A DNA stretch of 64,000 nucleotides from Sideroxydans lithotrophicus ES-1 (GCF_000025705.1 NC_013959.1:2860001-2924000); one strand, 5' to 3'; positions 11,872 to 22,401 are shown, counted from the stretch's first letter. The notes: generated from the letters alone by a model not told the origin. Translations and numbers: made by a program.

Positions 11872-12762
11872 GTGCCCTGGCTTACGCTGTCCGTGCGCGC
11901 CGAGGCAAACTATGCTGAAGCGCTGAGCGAGGCGCTACTGGCGCACGGCGCGCTCTCCGTGGACATGCTGGATGCGGATGCGGACACGCCCGATGAACAG
12001 GCCATCTTCGGCGAACCCGGCGAACCCACTTCCGCTGTATGGCAGCACAACCTGGTCAACGCACTGTTCGAAAACGATGCCGACGTTGCAGGCATCCTGC
12101 AAGCCAGTTGCGATGACATCGGCCTCGCCGCCCTTCCCGAGCATCGCGTCGAAACGCTGGAAGAAAACGACTGGGTGCGCCTGACGCAGGCTCAGTTCGA
12201 CCCCATCCGCATCTCGCAACGCCTGTGGATCGTGCCTACCTGGCACACTCCCGCCGATCCTGCCGCCATCAACATCGCGCTCGACCCCGGCCTCGCCTTC
12301 GGCACCGGCAGCCATCCGACCACACGGCTGTGCCTGCGCTGGCTGGACGAAAACATCAAGGGCGGCGAGACCGTGCTCGATTACGGTTGCGGCTCCGGCA
12401 TTCTCGCCATCGCCGCCATGAAGCTGGGCGCGGGCAGCGCTGTCGGTGTGGATGTCGATGCGCAGGCGGTAAAATCCAGCCGCGATAATGCTGCGGCAAA
12501 CCAGGTAAGCGCAGACTTCTTCCTGCCGGAAGGCAAAGTGCTCGACCAGCACGACGTGGTCGTCGCCAACATCCTCACCAATCCGCTGCGCGCATTGGCT
12601 CCGTTATTGGCCAGCGCCACCAGGAGCGGCGGACGCATCGTGCTGTCCGGCATCCTGGCCGAACAGGCCGATGACGTGATGCGCATCTATGCACAATGGT
12701 TTGACCTTGCGCCTGCCGTATTGGAAGATGGCTGGTGTTGCTTGTCCGGAATGAAAAGATGA
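11872..12762 (+). CDS. prmA: Ribosomal protein L11 methyltransferase
   Basis: SAM-dependent trimethylation of ribosomal protein L11. 296 residues, starting at a GTG two bases after the accC stop, giving the family N-terminus (M)PWLTLSV. The SAM-binding motif VLDYGCGSGILAIAA and the downstream VVANILTNPL are diagnostic. The TGA overlaps the ATG of the next gene. accB-accC-prmA is a common betaproteobacterial order. Confidence 0.95.
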   Translation: MPWLTLSVRAEANYAEALSEALLAHGALSVDMLDADADTPDEQAIFGEPGEPTSAVWQHNLVNALFENDADVAGILQASCDDIGLAALPEHRVETLEENDWVRLTQAQFDPIRISQRLWIVPTWHTPADPAAINIALDPGLAFGTGSHPTTRLCLRWLDENIKGGETVLDYGCGSGILAIAAMKLGAGSAVGVDVDAQAVKSSRDNAAANQVSADFFLPEGKVLDQHDVVVANILTNPLRALAPLLASATRSGGRIVLSGILAEQADDVMRIYAQWFDLAPAVLEDGWCCLSGMKR

Positions 12763-13547
12763 CTGCGATCACGCAATGTCCCGAATGTGGCACACGCTTC
12801 AAGGTAACCGACGCGCAGCTGGAAGCGCATGAGGGCCTGGTGCGTTGCGGACATTGCCATGAAGTGTTCGACGCAGACAAGCACCTGCACAACAGCGAAC
12901 CCAGCCCCCAGCTCAGCCTGCCCATCGAGCCCGAGTTGGCAGCACACGAGGTCGATCTCAGCCCCATTCCCAACGTGCCCGAGCTCGAGCCGGAACCGAC
13001 CACCCTGGCACAGCAAGTGCAGTTCGTCGAAGAACTTACCGACGAAGTGCTGGAGATGCCGCCGCGCAAGATCAACTGGCTGGGAATGCTGGCATCTTTG
13101 CTGTTGACGCTGACCTTGCTCGCGCAATTCGCCTATTTTTACCGCATCGATATCGGCACACAGTTGCCGGGCCTCAAGCCACTGCTCGAGGATTACTGCG
13201 AATTGCTCCAATGCACCGTCACACTGCCGCAGAATGCCGACCTGATCGTCATCGAGTCGTCCGAGCTGGAATCCGACCCCGATCATGCCAACATCGTCAC
13301 CCTGCACGTCCTGGTCCACAACAAGGCATCCTACCCCCAGGCCTATCCCAGCCTCGAACTCACGCTCACCAGCATCCAGGACCAATCCATCGCGCGGCGC
13401 GTGTTCCTGCCTGCGGATTACCTGAAAGCGGGAGAAGACGAGAAACAGGGTTTCCCGGCCAAACGGGACCTGGACATCAAGCTGCATCTGGACACCACCG
13501 ATCTCAAACCGGCCGGTTATCGCTTGTTCCTTTTCTACCCGCAGTGA
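12759..13547 (+). CDS. Zinc-ribbon, single-pass membrane protein (DUF3426 family)
   Basis: A 262-residue protein with an N-terminal MJ0042-type zinc ribbon (CPECGTRF ... CGHCHEVF, four cysteines), an acidic and Pro-rich linker, one membrane helix (INWLGMLASLLLTLTLLAQF, about residues 107-126) and a C-terminal DUF3426 domain, presumably periplasmic. Function is unknown. The ATG overlaps the prmA stop by four bases; the position directly after prmA is usual in betaproteobacteria. Confidence 0.85.
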   Translation: MTAITQCPECGTRFKVTDAQLEAHEGLVRCGHCHEVFDADKHLHNSEPSPQLSLPIEPELAAHEVDLSPIPNVPELEPEPTTLAQQVQFVEELTDEVLEMPPRKINWLGMLASLLLTLTLLAQFAYFYRIDIGTQLPGLKPLLEDYCELLQCTVTLPQNADLIVIESSELESDPDHANIVTLHVLVHNKASYPQAYPSLELTLTSIQDQSIARRVFLPADYLKAGEDEKQGFPAKRDLDIKLHLDTTDLKPAGYRLFLFYPQ

Positions 13548-13556
13548 AACTTCCGG

Positions 13557-13562
13557 TATAAT
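13557..13562 (+). promoter_or_regulatory. Probable -10 box of the gcvTHP operon
   Basis: A consensus TATAAT begins 10 bases after the stop of the zinc-ribbon gene and some 15-20 bases before the riboswitch. No clear -35 is seen. Confidence 0.5.
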
Positions 13563-13578
13563 CCGTCCGCCGTTCAAA

Positions 13579-13762
13579 CCGACCGGGAGAGCGTGCCCAC
13601 CAGGCCGATAATTGCCCGGGGCACCGCCGAAGGCGCAACACCCGTAACCGCTCAGGCACAAGAACCAGTCGGAACAGGCAAATCTGGAGAGCGCCGGCTA
13701 GACCGGCCACCGAAGGGGCACGCGACGCAAGTTGCAATCTCTCAGGTATCGAGGACAGATGG
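13579..13762 (+). promoter_or_regulatory. Tandem glycine riboswitch (two aptamers)
   Basis: Two successive copies of the glycine aptamer core are visible. The first (about 13579-13672) has GGGAGAG, CCGAAGGCGCAA and CTCAGGCA; the second (about 13676-13762) has GGAGAG, CCGAAGGGGCA, CTCTCAGGT and GGACAG. It precedes gcvT, the classical target, and is followed at once by a strong intrinsic terminator. By analogy with known gcvT switches, glycine binding would favour read-through. Confidence 0.95.
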
Positions 13763-13800
13763 GGCGAAGCAGCATTGGCTGCTTCGCCTTTTTTATTTTT
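13763..13800 (+). terminator. Riboswitch-controlled intrinsic terminator before gcvT
   Basis: A perfect 11-bp stem (13763-13773 with 13778-13788), an ATTG loop and a T-rich run from 13789. It lies directly after aptamer 2 and 58 bases before gcvT, so it is the expression platform. Confidence 0.9.
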
Positions 13801-13857
13801 TAGTTACGACTAACCTGAAGGTCAGTCTCCACTGAAACTTCGTTTGGAAAGCAAATC

Positions 13858-14943
13858 ATGACAGCGCTCAAGCAGACCCCTTTAAATGCAGCACACCGCG
13901 CCATGGGCGCAAAGATGGTGGATTTCGGCGGCTGGGACATGCCGGTGAATTACGGTTCGCAGATCGACGAGCACCATCAGGTGCGCAACGATTGCGGCAT
14001 GTTCGACGTCTCGCACATGCGCGTGGTCGACATGAAGGGGGCCGGCGTGCGCCAGTTCCTGCGTTACCTGCTGGCTAACAACGTGGATAAATTGACCATG
14101 CCGGGCAAGGCGCTGTATTCGGCCATGTTGCGTCCGGATGGCCACGTGATCGACGACCTGATCGTCTACTTCATGACCGAGGAGTGGTTCCGCATCGTGG
14201 TGAACGCCGGCACCGCCGACAAGGACATCGCCTGGATGAAGGCGCAGGCCGCAGCTCATGCTCCCGGTCTGGACATCGCCGACCATCCCGAACTGGCGAT
14301 GATCGCCGTGCAAGGCCCTCATGCCCGGCAAAAAGTCTGGGAAGCGCTGCCCGGCAGCGAGGAATTGAGTGCAGGCCTGGTTCCTTTCAGCGCAGTGGAG
14401 ATGGGCGCGATGTTCATCGCGCGCACCGGCTACACCGGCGAAGACGGTTTCGAGATCATGCTTCCGGCCAAGGCCGCGACATTCTTCTGGAACACACTCG
14501 CGGAAAAAGGCGTGAAGCCCATCGGCCTCGGTGCGCGCGACACGCTGCGTCTGGAAGCCGGCATGAACCTGTACGGTCAGGACATGGACGAGACGGTCGG
14601 TCCGCTGGAGTCTGGCTTGGCCTGGACCGTGGACCTGAAGAGCGAACGCGATTTCATCGGCAAGGCCGCGTTGCTGGCCAATCCGCCCACCAAGAAACTG
14701 GTCGGCCTGGTGCTGCTGGATCGCGGCGTGCTGCGCGGCCATCAGCACGTCAAGACCGCGCATGGCGATGGCGAGATCACCAGCGGCAGCTTCTCCCCCA
14801 CGCTGGAGAAATCCATCGCGCTGGCGCGCGTGCCGAACGGCGTGCAGATCGGCGACACGGTGCACGTCGAGATCCGCGACAAATTGTTGAACGCAAAAGT
14901 AGTGAAGTACCCGTTTGCCCGCAACGGCAAGGGCCTGATTTAA
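13858..14943 (+). CDS. gcvT: Glycine cleavage system T protein (aminomethyltransferase)
   Basis: Transfers the methylene group from lipoyl-H protein to tetrahydrofolate, releasing ammonia. 361 residues, typical size. The N-terminus [20 protein letters not shown] and [19 protein letters not shown] match GcvT, and [13 protein letters not shown] and [19 protein letters not shown] are diagnostic folate-binding regions. It is first in the operon gcvT-gcvH-gcvP, controlled by the glycine riboswitch upstream. Confidence 0.97.
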   Translation: MTALKQTPLNAAHRAMGAKMVDFGGWDMPVNYGSQIDEHHQVRNDCGMFDVSHMRVVDMKGAGVRQFLRYLLANNVDKLTMPGKALYSAMLRPDGHVIDDLIVYFMTEEWFRIVVNAGTADKDIAWMKAQAAAHAPGLDIADHPELAMIAVQGPHARQKVWEALPGSEELSAGLVPFSAVEMGAMFIARTGYTGEDGFEIMLPAKAATFFWNTLAEKGVKPIGLGARDTLRLEAGMNLYGQDMDETVGPLESGLAWTVDLKSERDFIGKAALLANPPTKKLVGLVLLDRGVLRGHQHVKTAHGDGEITSGSFSPTLEKSIALARVPNGVQIGDTVHVEIRDKLLNAKVVKYPFARNGKGLI

Positions 14944-14956
14944 TTTTCTAGAGGAC

Positions 14957-15352
14957 ATGACCATGAGCAACCCCAGCAACCTGAAATACACCGCCTCCCA
15001 CGAATGGGTCAAAACCGAAGCCGACGGCAGCATTACCGTCGGCATCACCCAGCATGCACAGGAACTGCTGGGCGACATGGTGTTCGTCGAAGCGCCCGCC
15101 GCGGGGCGCAAGCTGAAAGCCAAGGAGGAGTGCGCCGTGGTGGAATCGGTGAAAGCCGCCGCCGACGTGTATGCCCCCGTGTCCGGCACGGTGACCGCTG
15201 CCAACGGCGAGCTGGATTCCGCACCGGAAGCCATCAACGGCGATCCCTATGGTGCCTGGATCTTCAAGATGAAGCCGGAAAATGCGGCCGATGTCGCCGC
15301 GCTGCTGGATGCGACCGCTTATCAAGCCGTTGTCGATAGCGAAGCACATTAG
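14957..15352 (+). CDS. gcvH: Glycine cleavage system H protein
   Basis: Lipoyl carrier that shuttles the aminomethyl group between the P, T and L proteins. 131 residues; the lipoylation site is K66 in [34 protein letters not shown] and [13 protein letters not shown] are family marks. A GAGGAC ribosome site precedes the ATG. The gene is followed by an inverted-repeat element that fills the whole gap to gcvP. Confidence 0.97.
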   Translation: MTMSNPSNLKYTASHEWVKTEADGSITVGITQHAQELLGDMVFVEAPAAGRKLKAKEECAVVESVKAAADVYAPVSGTVTAANGELDSAPEAINGDPYGAWIFKMKPENAADVAALLDATAYQAVVDSEAH

Positions 15353-15355
15353 GGC

Positions 15356-15459
15356 AGGATTTAGGAACTGGGATTTTGGATTTGGAAAACCAATTCTTCG
15401 ATCCTCGTTCCGAATCCTCGCCATCCTTGCCAAATCCTAAATCCCAGATCCTAAATCCT
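15356..15459. repeat. 30-bp inverted-repeat element between gcvH and gcvP
   Basis: Arms 15356-15385 and 15430-15459 are inverted copies matching at 28 of 30 positions, built from AGGATTTAGG/GGATTTGG words. The element starts four bases after the gcvH stop and ends exactly at the base before the gcvP ATG, so it has displaced any native ribosome-binding site. The transcript could fold into a long hairpin there. Confidence 0.85.
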
Positions 15460-18309
15460 ATGTCAGATCAATTCGTAAATCGCCACAACGGCCCCAGCGC
15501 GCAAGACGTTCAAGCCATGCTGAAGAAGATCGACGCGCCCTCGCTCGACGCACTGATCGACCAGACCGTGCCTGCCGCCATCCGCCTGAGGAAACCGCTG
15601 AACCTGCCGGACGGCATGAGCGAACACGCTTTCCTGCAACACTTGCGCGGCATCGCGGCGAAGAACAAGTTGTACAAGAGTTACATCGGCCTGGGCTATT
15701 ACGACACCGTGGTGCCGCCGGCGATCCAGCGCAACGTGCTGGAGAATCCCGGTTGGTACACCGCCTACACGCCTTACCAGGCGGAGATCGCACAAGGCCG
15801 CCTGGAAGCGCTGCTGAATTTTCAGACCATGATCATGGACCTGACCGGCATGGAGATCGCCAACGCTTCACTGCTGGATGAAGCGACTGCGGCAGCCGAG
15901 GCAATGCACATGCTGCACGGGCTGCGTTCGCGCGAGGATGCAGCGGCCGGCAAGAACAGTTTCTTCGTGTCGAACGAGTGTTTTCCGCAGACCATCGAAT
16001 TGCTGAAGACACGCGCCAAACCGCTCGGCATCGAGCTGGTGATCGGCGACTTCAAGAGCGTCACACTGAACGACAAACTGTACGGCGCCTTGCTGCAATA
16101 CCCGACCGCCGACGGCACCGTGCATGACTATGCCGACTTCGTGAAACGCGCCAAGACACATGGCATGACCATCGCGGTCGCGGCCGACATTCTGAGTCTG
16201 GTGTTGCTCACGCCGCCCGGCGAATGGGGTGCGGACGTGGTGCTAGGCTCGACACAGCGCTTCGGGGTGCCGATGGGCTATGGTGGCCCGCACGCCGCCT
16301 ACTTTGCCTGTCGCGATGCGCACAAGCGCTCGATGCCGGGCCGCATCATCGGTGTATCGGTCGACGCCGACGGCAACCCTGCCCTGCGCATGGCACTGCA
16401 GACACGCGAACAGCACATCCGCCGCGAGAAGGCCACCTCCAACATCTGCACCGCGCAGGCATTGCTGGCGATCATGGCCAGCATGTATGCGGTTTATCAC
16501 GGTGCCGAGGGACTGCGCGCCATCGCATCGCAAGTTCACCGTTCTGCAGCATCGCTGGCAGATGAATTGAAGAAGCTGGGCTATACCGTGGCCGACGGCG
16601 TGTTCTTCGATACGCTGAAACTGATGCACACCGACAACGTGAAAATCCACGCACTGGCCGATGCTGCCCGGATCAACTTCCGCTACGCCGGCGATGGACT
16701 CAGCATCGCGCTCGACCAGACCACTTCGGTCGACGATCTCAACGCCATCCTCGCCGTGTTCGCACAGGCTGCAGGCAAGGCCGCACCCGCGCTCACCGCC
16801 ACGCAGATCTCTGCCCAGACGCTGCTCGCGAAGCCGCGGTCATCGGCCATCCTGAGTCATCCCGTATTCAACAGCTACCACTCCGAAACCGAGATGATGC
16901 GCTACATCAAGCGGCTGGAGAACAAGGACCTGTCGCTGACGCACTCGATGATCTCGCTGGGTTCCTGCACCATGAAGCTCAATGCGGCTTCCGAGATGCT
17001 GGCGCTGACCTGGCCTGAATTCGCCAACCTGCATCCGTTCGTGCCGCTGGAACAGGCCGAGGGCTACCAGGAAGTCATCGCAGGACTCAATGCAGCGCTG
17101 ACCGAGATCACCGGCTTCGCCCAGATGAGTTTCCAGCCCAACAGCGGCGCGTCCGGCGAATATGCCGGCCTGCTGGTGATCCAGGCCTACCATCGTTCGC
17201 GCGGCGAAGACCAGCGCAACGTGGTGCTGATCCCCTCCTCTGCACACGGCACCAACCCGGCCAGCGCAGCGATGGCGGGACTCGATATCGTGGTGGTGAA
17301 GTGCGACAGCAAGGGCAACATCGACGTTGACGACCTGCGCGCCAAAGCCGAAGAACACAAAGCCGACCTGTCCTGCCTGATGGTGACCTATCCCAGCACG
17401 CACGGCGTGTATGAAGAGTCGATCCGCGACATCACCGCGATCATCCATGCCAACGGCGGCCAGGTGTACATGGACGGCGCCAACATGAACGCACAGGTGG
17501 GACTCACCAGCCCCGGCAACATCGGCGCGGACGTGTGCCACCTCAACCTGCACAAGACCTTCGCCATTCCGCACGGCGGTGGCGGACCGGGCGCCGGCCC
17601 CATCGGTGTGGCGGAGCACCTGACGCCGTTCCTGCCATCGCACCCGGTGGTCAAGGTTGGCGGTGCGCAAGGCATCCACGCGGTGTCTGCCGCACCCTAC
17701 GGCAGCGCGCTGATCCTGCTGATCTCCTACGGCTACATCAAGATGATGGGCGGCAAGGGACTGACCGAGGCGACCAAGATGGCGATCTTGAATGCCAACT
17801 ACATCAAGGAATCGTTGAAGGACAGTTATGCCACCCTGTACAGCGGCAGCAACGGCCGCTGCGCGCACGAGATGATCCTCGACTGCCGCGATTGGAAGAA
17901 GGACGGCGTGGAAGTGGCCGACATCGCCAAGCGCCTGATGGACTTCGGCTTCCATGCGCCGACCACCTCCTTCCCGGTGGTAGATACGCTGATGGTGGAA
18001 CCGACCGAAAGCGAATCGAAGGCCGAGCTGGATCGTTTCTGCGATGCCATGATCGCCATCCGCAAGGAGATCGACGAAGTCATCGCCGGCCGCTCCGACA
18101 AGAAGGACAACATCCTCAAGCATGCGCCGCATACCGCGAAATCGGTCTGCGCCAACGAGTGGCAGCGTCCCTACTCGCGCGAACAGGCTGCCTTCCCGTT
18201 GCCCTGGGTGCGCGAGAATAAATTTTGGCCCAGCGTGGCACGGGTGGATAATGTGTACGGCGACAAGAACCTGGTTTGTGCTTGTCCGCCTGTTTCGTCA
18301 TACGCCTGA
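15460..18309 (+). CDS. gcvP: Glycine dehydrogenase (decarboxylating), GcvP
   Basis: PLP enzyme that decarboxylates glycine and loads the aminomethyl group on GcvH. 949 residues, a fused alpha-beta type P protein as in other proteobacteria (about 950-960). PLP binds K699 in [18 protein letters not shown]. The N-terminal half has [13 protein letters not shown] and the [14 protein letters not shown] stretch. The ATG at 15460 gives the standard N-terminus; the frame stays open upstream through the repeat element (a TTG at 15376), adding non-homologous residues. No Shine-Dalgarno is visible because the repeat abuts the ATG. Confidence 0.96.
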   Translation: MSDQFVNRHNGPSAQDVQAMLKKIDAPSLDALIDQTVPAAIRLRKPLNLPDGMSEHAFLQHLRGIAAKNKLYKSYIGLGYYDTVVPPAIQRNVLENPGWYTAYTPYQAEIAQGRLEALLNFQTMIMDLTGMEIANASLLDEATAAAEAMHMLHGLRSREDAAAGKNSFFVSNECFPQTIELLKTRAKPLGIELVIGDFKSVTLNDKLYGALLQYPTADGTVHDYADFVKRAKTHGMTIAVAADILSLVLLTPPGEWGADVVLGSTQRFGVPMGYGGPHAAYFACRDAHKRSMPGRIIGVSVDADGNPALRMALQTREQHIRREKATSNICTAQALLAIMASMYAVYHGAEGLRAIASQVHRSAASLADELKKLGYTVADGVFFDTLKLMHTDNVKIHALADAARINFRYAGDGLSIALDQTTSVDDLNAILAVFAQAAGKAAPALTATQISAQTLLAKPRSSAILSHPVFNSYHSETEMMRYIKRLENKDLSLTHSMISLGSCTMKLNAASEMLALTWPEFANLHPFVPLEQAEGYQEVIAGLNAALTEITGFAQMSFQPNSGASGEYAGLLVIQAYHRSRGEDQRNVVLIPSSAHGTNPASAAMAGLDIVVVKCDSKGNIDVDDLRAKAEEHKADLSCLMVTYPSTHGVYEESIRDITAIIHANGGQVYMDGANMNAQVGLTSPGNIGADVCHLNLHKTFAIPHGGGGPGAGPIGVAEHLTPFLPSHPVVKVGGAQGIHAVSAAPYGSALILLISYGYIKMMGGKGLTEATKMAILNANYIKESLKDSYATLYSGSNGRCAHEMILDCRDWKKDGVEVADIAKRLMDFGFHAPTTSFPVVDTLMVEPTESESKAELDRFCDAMIAIRKEIDEVIAGRSDKKDNILKHAPHTAKSVCANEWQRPYSREQAAFPLPWVRENKFWPSVARVDNVYGDKNLVCACPPVSSYA

Positions 18310-18322
18310 GCAACGGGCAACC

Positions 18323-18356
18323 CGGATGCCGCCAGAACGGGATCCGGGTCTTTCAA
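18323..18356 (+). terminator. Possible weak terminator after gcvP
   Basis: ACCCGGAT and ATCCGGGT form an 8-bp stem with a long loop, followed by a short T/C stretch (CTTTC). It lies between gcvP and tpx. There is no real T-run, so this is tentative. Confidence 0.3.
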
Positions 18357-18411
18357 AATCTCCCGGATTGCATTGCATTCCGTCCGGGCGACAAGCTGAG
18401 GAGAATCCAAC

Positions 18412-18957
18412 ATGACCAAAGATACAGCCAAAAAACCTGCCACCACACTCGGTGGTGCACCCGTCACCCTGTTCGGCACATTTCCCGGCGCGGGCCAACA
18501 GGCCCCGGATTTCACGCTGGTGGACAAGGATCTGAAGGACGTTTCGCTGCAGAACTTCGCCGGCAAGCGCAAGGTGCTCAACATCGTGCCCAGCCTCGAC
18601 ACTGCCGTATGCGCCACTTCGACGCGCAAGTTCAACGAAGCTGCCGGCAAACTGAACAACACAGTGGTGCTGGTGATCTCCGCCGACCTGCCCTTCGCGA
18701 TGAACCGCTTCTGCGTGGCGGAAGGCTTGCAGAATGTCGTCACGCTGTCGCTGATGCGCGGCCGCGATTTCATGCGCAACTACGGCGTGAAGATCGCCGA
18801 CACCGCATTGGCCGGTTTGACTGCGCGGGCCGTGCTGGTGCTGGATGACAAGGACAAGATCATCCATGCCGAGCTGGTGGACGACATCAAACACGAACCG
18901 AACTACGACGCGGCACTGGCCGCGCTCGACAAGAGCGAGCAAGTGGCAGCCCCTTGA
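18412..18957 (+). CDS. tpx: Thiol peroxidase (Tpx, atypical 2-Cys peroxiredoxin)
   Basis: Reduces H2O2 and organic peroxides using thioredoxin. 181 residues, slightly longer than the usual 165-168 because of an N-terminal extension ([15 protein letters not shown]). The peroxidatic Cys67 is in [12 protein letters not shown] and the resolving Cys101 in MNRFCVAEG, with the Tpx-type spacing. TGAGGAG precedes the ATG. Expression may be independent of gcvP. Confidence 0.95.
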   Translation: MTKDTAKKPATTLGGAPVTLFGTFPGAGQQAPDFTLVDKDLKDVSLQNFAGKRKVLNIVPSLDTAVCATSTRKFNEAAGKLNNTVVLVISADLPFAMNRFCVAEGLQNVVTLSLMRGRDFMRNYGVKIADTALAGLTARAVLVLDDKDKIIHAELVDDIKHEPNYDAALAALDKSEQVAAP

Positions 18958-19016
18958 TCTTGTCGGAACCGGCGTTTCTCCTTGGCTTTTCCATCCTTCC
19001 TTTTGGTGTGCCATTT

Positions 19017-19052
19017 CGGCGAAACGATGTGCGCCAGCACATCGTTTCGCCG
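19017..19052. repeat. Perfect 16-bp hairpin after tpx
   Basis: Bases 19017-19032 and 19037-19052 are perfect inverted copies around a GCCA loop. No T-run follows on either strand, so it is not a standard intrinsic terminator. It may be a 3'-end stabiliser of the tpx mRNA, a bidirectional terminator lacking a U-tract, or a protein-binding palindrome. Confidence 0.7.
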
Positions 19053-19077
19053 CTGAGAAATCCGGGATCTCCGCATC

Positions 19078-19260
19078 ATGGATCTGGCTCATCCTGTTGA
19101 CCACCACCTCGTAGCCGGATTTTTGCTGATAGCGAATCTGCACAAATCATGGCGGATATGCCTGCCCGCTGCGGTACTGTCGCTGCTCACCTTTCCGGTC
19201 GGCACCCTGATCGGCATCTATTACCTCTGGTACTACTTCAAGCACGAGCAAGTCCGTTGA
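19078..19260 (+). CDS. Possible 60-residue membrane protein
   Basis: The second half (LPAAVLSLLTFPVGTLIGIY, then YLWYYFKHEQVR) resembles the C-terminal helices of small conserved membrane proteins with a 'LSLLSFPIGTxIGIYxLW' pattern. The first 28 residues are not hydrophobic enough to be sure. There is no good ribosome-binding site. It could be a genuine small protein or the 3' remnant of a longer decayed gene. Function unknown. Confidence 0.4.
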   Translation: MDLAHPVDHHLVAGFLLIANLHKSWRICLPAAVLSLLTFPVGTLIGIYYLWYYFKHEQVR

Positions 19261-19325
19261 TTGCAAGGCCCTGCGATTAGCCTCCCCGTTCGTTGTACCA
19301 TGCTGTTTCAATCTGCGGAGATGGC

Positions 19326-22034
19326 ATGAGCACACAAAACCCGGCCAAAAATCCAACACACGCTCCCGTCTGGCACAGCCTGCCTGCACAGGATGCGCTG
19401 GCAGCCCTTGAAGCATCACATGACGGCCTGTCTTCTGCCGAGGCGGCAAAACGCCTGCAACAATACGGCCCGAACCGGCTGACGCCGCCACCGCGGCGCG
19501 GGCCGCTGATGCGTTTCCTGCTGCAATTCCACAATGTGCTGATCTATGTGCTGCTGGCAGCGGCATTCGTCACAGCCTTGCTGGCGCACTGGGTGGATAC
19601 CAGTGTGATCGTCGGCGTGGTGGCAATCAACGCTGTCATCGGCTTCATCCAGGAAGGCAAGGCGGAGCAGGCCATGGAAGCCATCCGCCGCATGCTGTCG
19701 CCCGAGGCCACCGTGTTGCGCGGTGGCAAACGCGTCGTGGTCGCAGCAGAGACGCTGGTGCCCGGCGACATCGTGCTGCTGCAATCCGGCGACAAGGTAC
19801 CCGCCGACCTGCGTCTGCTGAACACCAAGAATCTGTGTATCGAAGAGGCCTCACTGACGGGCGAATCCGCCGCCATTGAAAAAGAGGTTGCCGCCACGGA
19901 CGTGCATGCCGTGCTGGGCGACCGCTACTGCATGGCCTATTCCAGCACGCTGGTGGTGTACGGGCAGGGTGTGGGCGTGGTGGTGGCTACCGCCGACGCC
20001 ACCGAGATCGGGCGCATCAGCACCATGCTGGAAGAGGTGAAGACCATGACCACGCCATTGCTGCGGCAGATGGAGGCGTTCAGCCGCTGGCTGACTTTCG
20101 CCATCATGGCGCTGGCCGCGGTCACGTTCCTGTTCGGCTGGTTGGTGCATCACTTCGACCTCGGCGACATGTTCCTTGCCGCCGTGAGCATGGCGGTGGC
20201 GGCGATCCCCGAGGGTTTGCCTGCCGTGCTCACCATCACGCTGGCGCTCGGTGTGCAGCGCATGGCCAGACACAGCGCCATCGTGCGCCGCCTGCCTGCG
20301 GTGGAGGCGCTAGGCTCGGTCACCACCATCTGCACCGACAAGACCGGCACTCTGACCAGAAATGAAATGACCGTACAGCGTGTGATCACGTCAACACAGG
20401 TGTTCGGGGTGAGCGGTAGCGGCTATGCCCCGCACGGTGGCTTCGCCATCGGCGACAAGGAGACAGACCTGAGCGGATATACGCATGTACTGGATCTGAT
20501 GCGCACCGGCCTGCTTTGCAACGATGCACAGCTGCACGAAGACGCCGGGCAGTGGCATATCACGGGCGATCCGACCGAGGGGGCGCTGATCCCGCTGGCA
20601 CTGAAAGCCGGGCTGGATGCCCGGTTCGAGCATGGTGCGTTGCCGCGCACCGACCACATCCCGTTCGAATCGGAACATCGCTTCATGGCGACGCTGCACC
20701 ACGACCACAACGGGCATGCCTTCATCTTCGTGAAAGGAGCCGTGGAACAGGTGCTGGCGATGTGCCACCGCCAGCGCGGCGGCGGCGATGACGAACCGCT
20801 CGATCTGCCGTACTGGCACACGCAGATGGCCGCGACCGGCGCGGTCGGACAGCGGGTGCTGGCGCTGGCGATGAAGGCGGTCGACGAAGGGCAGCGAGTG
20901 CTGAATTTCGCCGACATGCAAGGCGGTTTCACCTTGCTCGGCATGGTCGGCATCAGCGACCCGCCGCGCGACGAAGCCATCGCTGCCGTGCGCGAATGCC
21001 GCACTGCGGGCATCCGAGTCAAGATGATCACCGGCGACCATGCCGACACCGCACGCGCCATCGCCGCGCAGATCGGTATCGGTAACGGTCGCGTGCTGAC
21101 CGGTAGCAAACTGGATGATCTCGATGACGAGGCACTGCGCAAGGCGGTAAACGAAGTGGATGTGTTCGCGCGTGCCAGCCCGGAACACAAGTTGCGCCTG
21201 GTGACGGCGCTGCAAGCCAACGGCGAGATCGTGGCAATGACCGGTGACGGGGTGAACGACGCCCCCGCGCTGAAGCGCGCCGATATCGGCGTGGCGATGG
21301 GGATGAAAGGCACGGAGGTAGCCAAGGAAGCAGCGGAGATGGTGCTGGCCGACGACAACTTCGCCACCATCGCGCACGCGGTACGGGAAGGCCGTACCGT
21401 GTACGACAATATCAAAAAAGCCATCGTTTTCATCATGCCGACCAACGGCGGCGAAGCAGGCATCGTGCTGGTTGCGATCCTGTTCGGCATGGCGCTGCCG
21501 CTGACGCCGGTGCAGATACTGTGGGTGAACATGGTGACCGCCGTGACGCTGGCGCTGGCGCTGTCGTTCGAAAAGGCCGAACCGGAAGTGATGCGCCGTG
21601 CACCGCGCGCTGCCGACGAGTCCATTCTGTCCGGCTTCATGATCTGGCGCATCAGCTTCGTCTCCGCATTGCTGGCACTGGGCACGATAGCCCTGTTCCT
21701 GTGGGAACTGGCGCGCGGTGCCAGTCTGGAAGCGGCTCGCACGTTAGCAATCAACGCGCTGGTGATGGGCGAGATCGCCTACCTGTTCAATTGCCGCTAC
21801 CTGCTGGCACCGGTGCGCAGCTGGCAGGACCTGGTCGGCAACCGCTATGTACTGCTCAGCATCACCGTACTGCTTGTGGCCCAGCTGGCCTTTACCTATC
21901 TGCCTTTCATGCAGAAGCTGTTCGGCGTGGTCGCGATCGATGCGATAGCCTGGGCATCGATCGCGGGCTTTGGCGTGCTGCTGTTTTGCGTGGTCGAGAT
22001 CGAGAAAATGTGGCTCAAGCGTCAGAGTCGCTGA
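19326..22034 (+). CDS. Cation-transporting P-type ATPase (P2 / CtpF-like)
   Basis: ATP-driven cation pump in the cytoplasmic membrane. 902 residues from the ATG at 19326 (GGAG five bases upstream). Visible parts: N-terminal cation_ATPase_N region, actuator TGES, M4 with [12 protein letters not shown], phosphorylation site DKTGTLT (D338), hinge [12 protein letters not shown], and C-terminal helices. The overall shape is Ca2+-ATPase-like (P2), but M6 reads [14 protein letters not shown], lacking the Asp found there in SERCA (NLVTDG) and PMCA, so the ion is uncertain. It is followed by a cation/proton antiporter, suggesting ion homeostasis. Confidence 0.9.
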   Translation: MSTQNPAKNPTHAPVWHSLPAQDALAALEASHDGLSSAEAAKRLQQYGPNRLTPPPRRGPLMRFLLQFHNVLIYVLLAAAFVTALLAHWVDTSVIVGVVAINAVIGFIQEGKAEQAMEAIRRMLSPEATVLRGGKRVVVAAETLVPGDIVLLQSGDKVPADLRLLNTKNLCIEEASLTGESAAIEKEVAATDVHAVLGDRYCMAYSSTLVVYGQGVGVVVATADATEIGRISTMLEEVKTMTTPLLRQMEAFSRWLTFAIMALAAVTFLFGWLVHHFDLGDMFLAAVSMAVAAIPEGLPAVLTITLALGVQRMARHSAIVRRLPAVEALGSVTTICTDKTGTLTRNEMTVQRVITSTQVFGVSGSGYAPHGGFAIGDKETDLSGYTHVLDLMRTGLLCNDAQLHEDAGQWHITGDPTEGALIPLALKAGLDARFEHGALPRTDHIPFESEHRFMATLHHDHNGHAFIFVKGAVEQVLAMCHRQRGGGDDEPLDLPYWHTQMAATGAVGQRVLALAMKAVDEGQRVLNFADMQGGFTLLGMVGISDPPRDEAIAAVRECRTAGIRVKMITGDHADTARAIAAQIGIGNGRVLTGSKLDDLDDEALRKAVNEVDVFARASPEHKLRLVTALQANGEIVAMTGDGVNDAPALKRADIGVAMGMKGTEVAKEAAEMVLADDNFATIAHAVREGRTVYDNIKKAIVFIMPTNGGEAGIVLVAILFGMALPLTPVQILWVNMVTAVTLALALSFEKAEPEVMRRAPRAADESILSGFMIWRISFVSALLALGTIALFLWELARGASLEAARTLAINALVMGEIAYLFNCRYLLAPVRSWQDLVGNRYVLLSITVLLVAQLAFTYLPFMQKLFGVVAIDAIAWASIAGFGVLLFCVVEIEKMWLKRQSR

Positions 22035-22401
22035 CGCAGAACGCGGGGGCTTTGCCAGTCCTGCCATATCCCACCAGATCCGATGCGGATATGCCTCGAC
22101 ACGATATCCCCCTTGCATGGCTCTATATTAACGGTGAACTAATTCGCTTCTTCAATATGAATTAACATCCCGCACATATGCTCCCATTATCCGGGATAGG
22201 ATCGCATCACCGCCAGCAACAGGGCAACAAGAACGCATGTCAGATCTCCGGAAAGATGCAGGCAATCGAACGCCGATGTGTCAGTCATGGCGCCACCGTT
22301 GAATACTGGACTGCCGATTGCAACGCATTGCTATCCATGCAACTAAAACGTCGTGGACCCTGTGCGGTACAATCCGCACCGCTAACAAGAGGAGAGACTG
22401 C
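22035..22401. other. 367-base gap between the ATPase and the antiporter
   Basis: No credible gene is seen on either strand. The gap is more AT-rich in its middle (about 22120-22170). CATATCC and GGATATG form a loose 7-bp hairpin around 22066-22094. A possible -10 box TACAAT lies at 22368-22373, just before the antiporter gene; a -35 is not clear. No terminator with a T-run is seen after the ATPase. Confidence 0.4.

Noticed and set aside
13593-13835. An 80-codon frame between the zinc-ribbon gene and gcvT
   Set aside because: It lies across the tandem glycine riboswitch and its terminator, which explain the sequence.
13882-15237. A 451-codon antisense frame opposite gcvT and gcvH
   Set aside because: It lies opposite two well-identified genes and has a composition typical of a GC-rich shadow frame.
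16840-18132. A 430-codon antisense frame opposite gcvP
   Set aside because: A shadow of gcvP, rich in His, Val and Gly runs and with no domain.
22035-22401. A small gene in the gap before the antiporter
   Set aside because: The open frames here are short, lack ribosome sites and have no recognisable composition.
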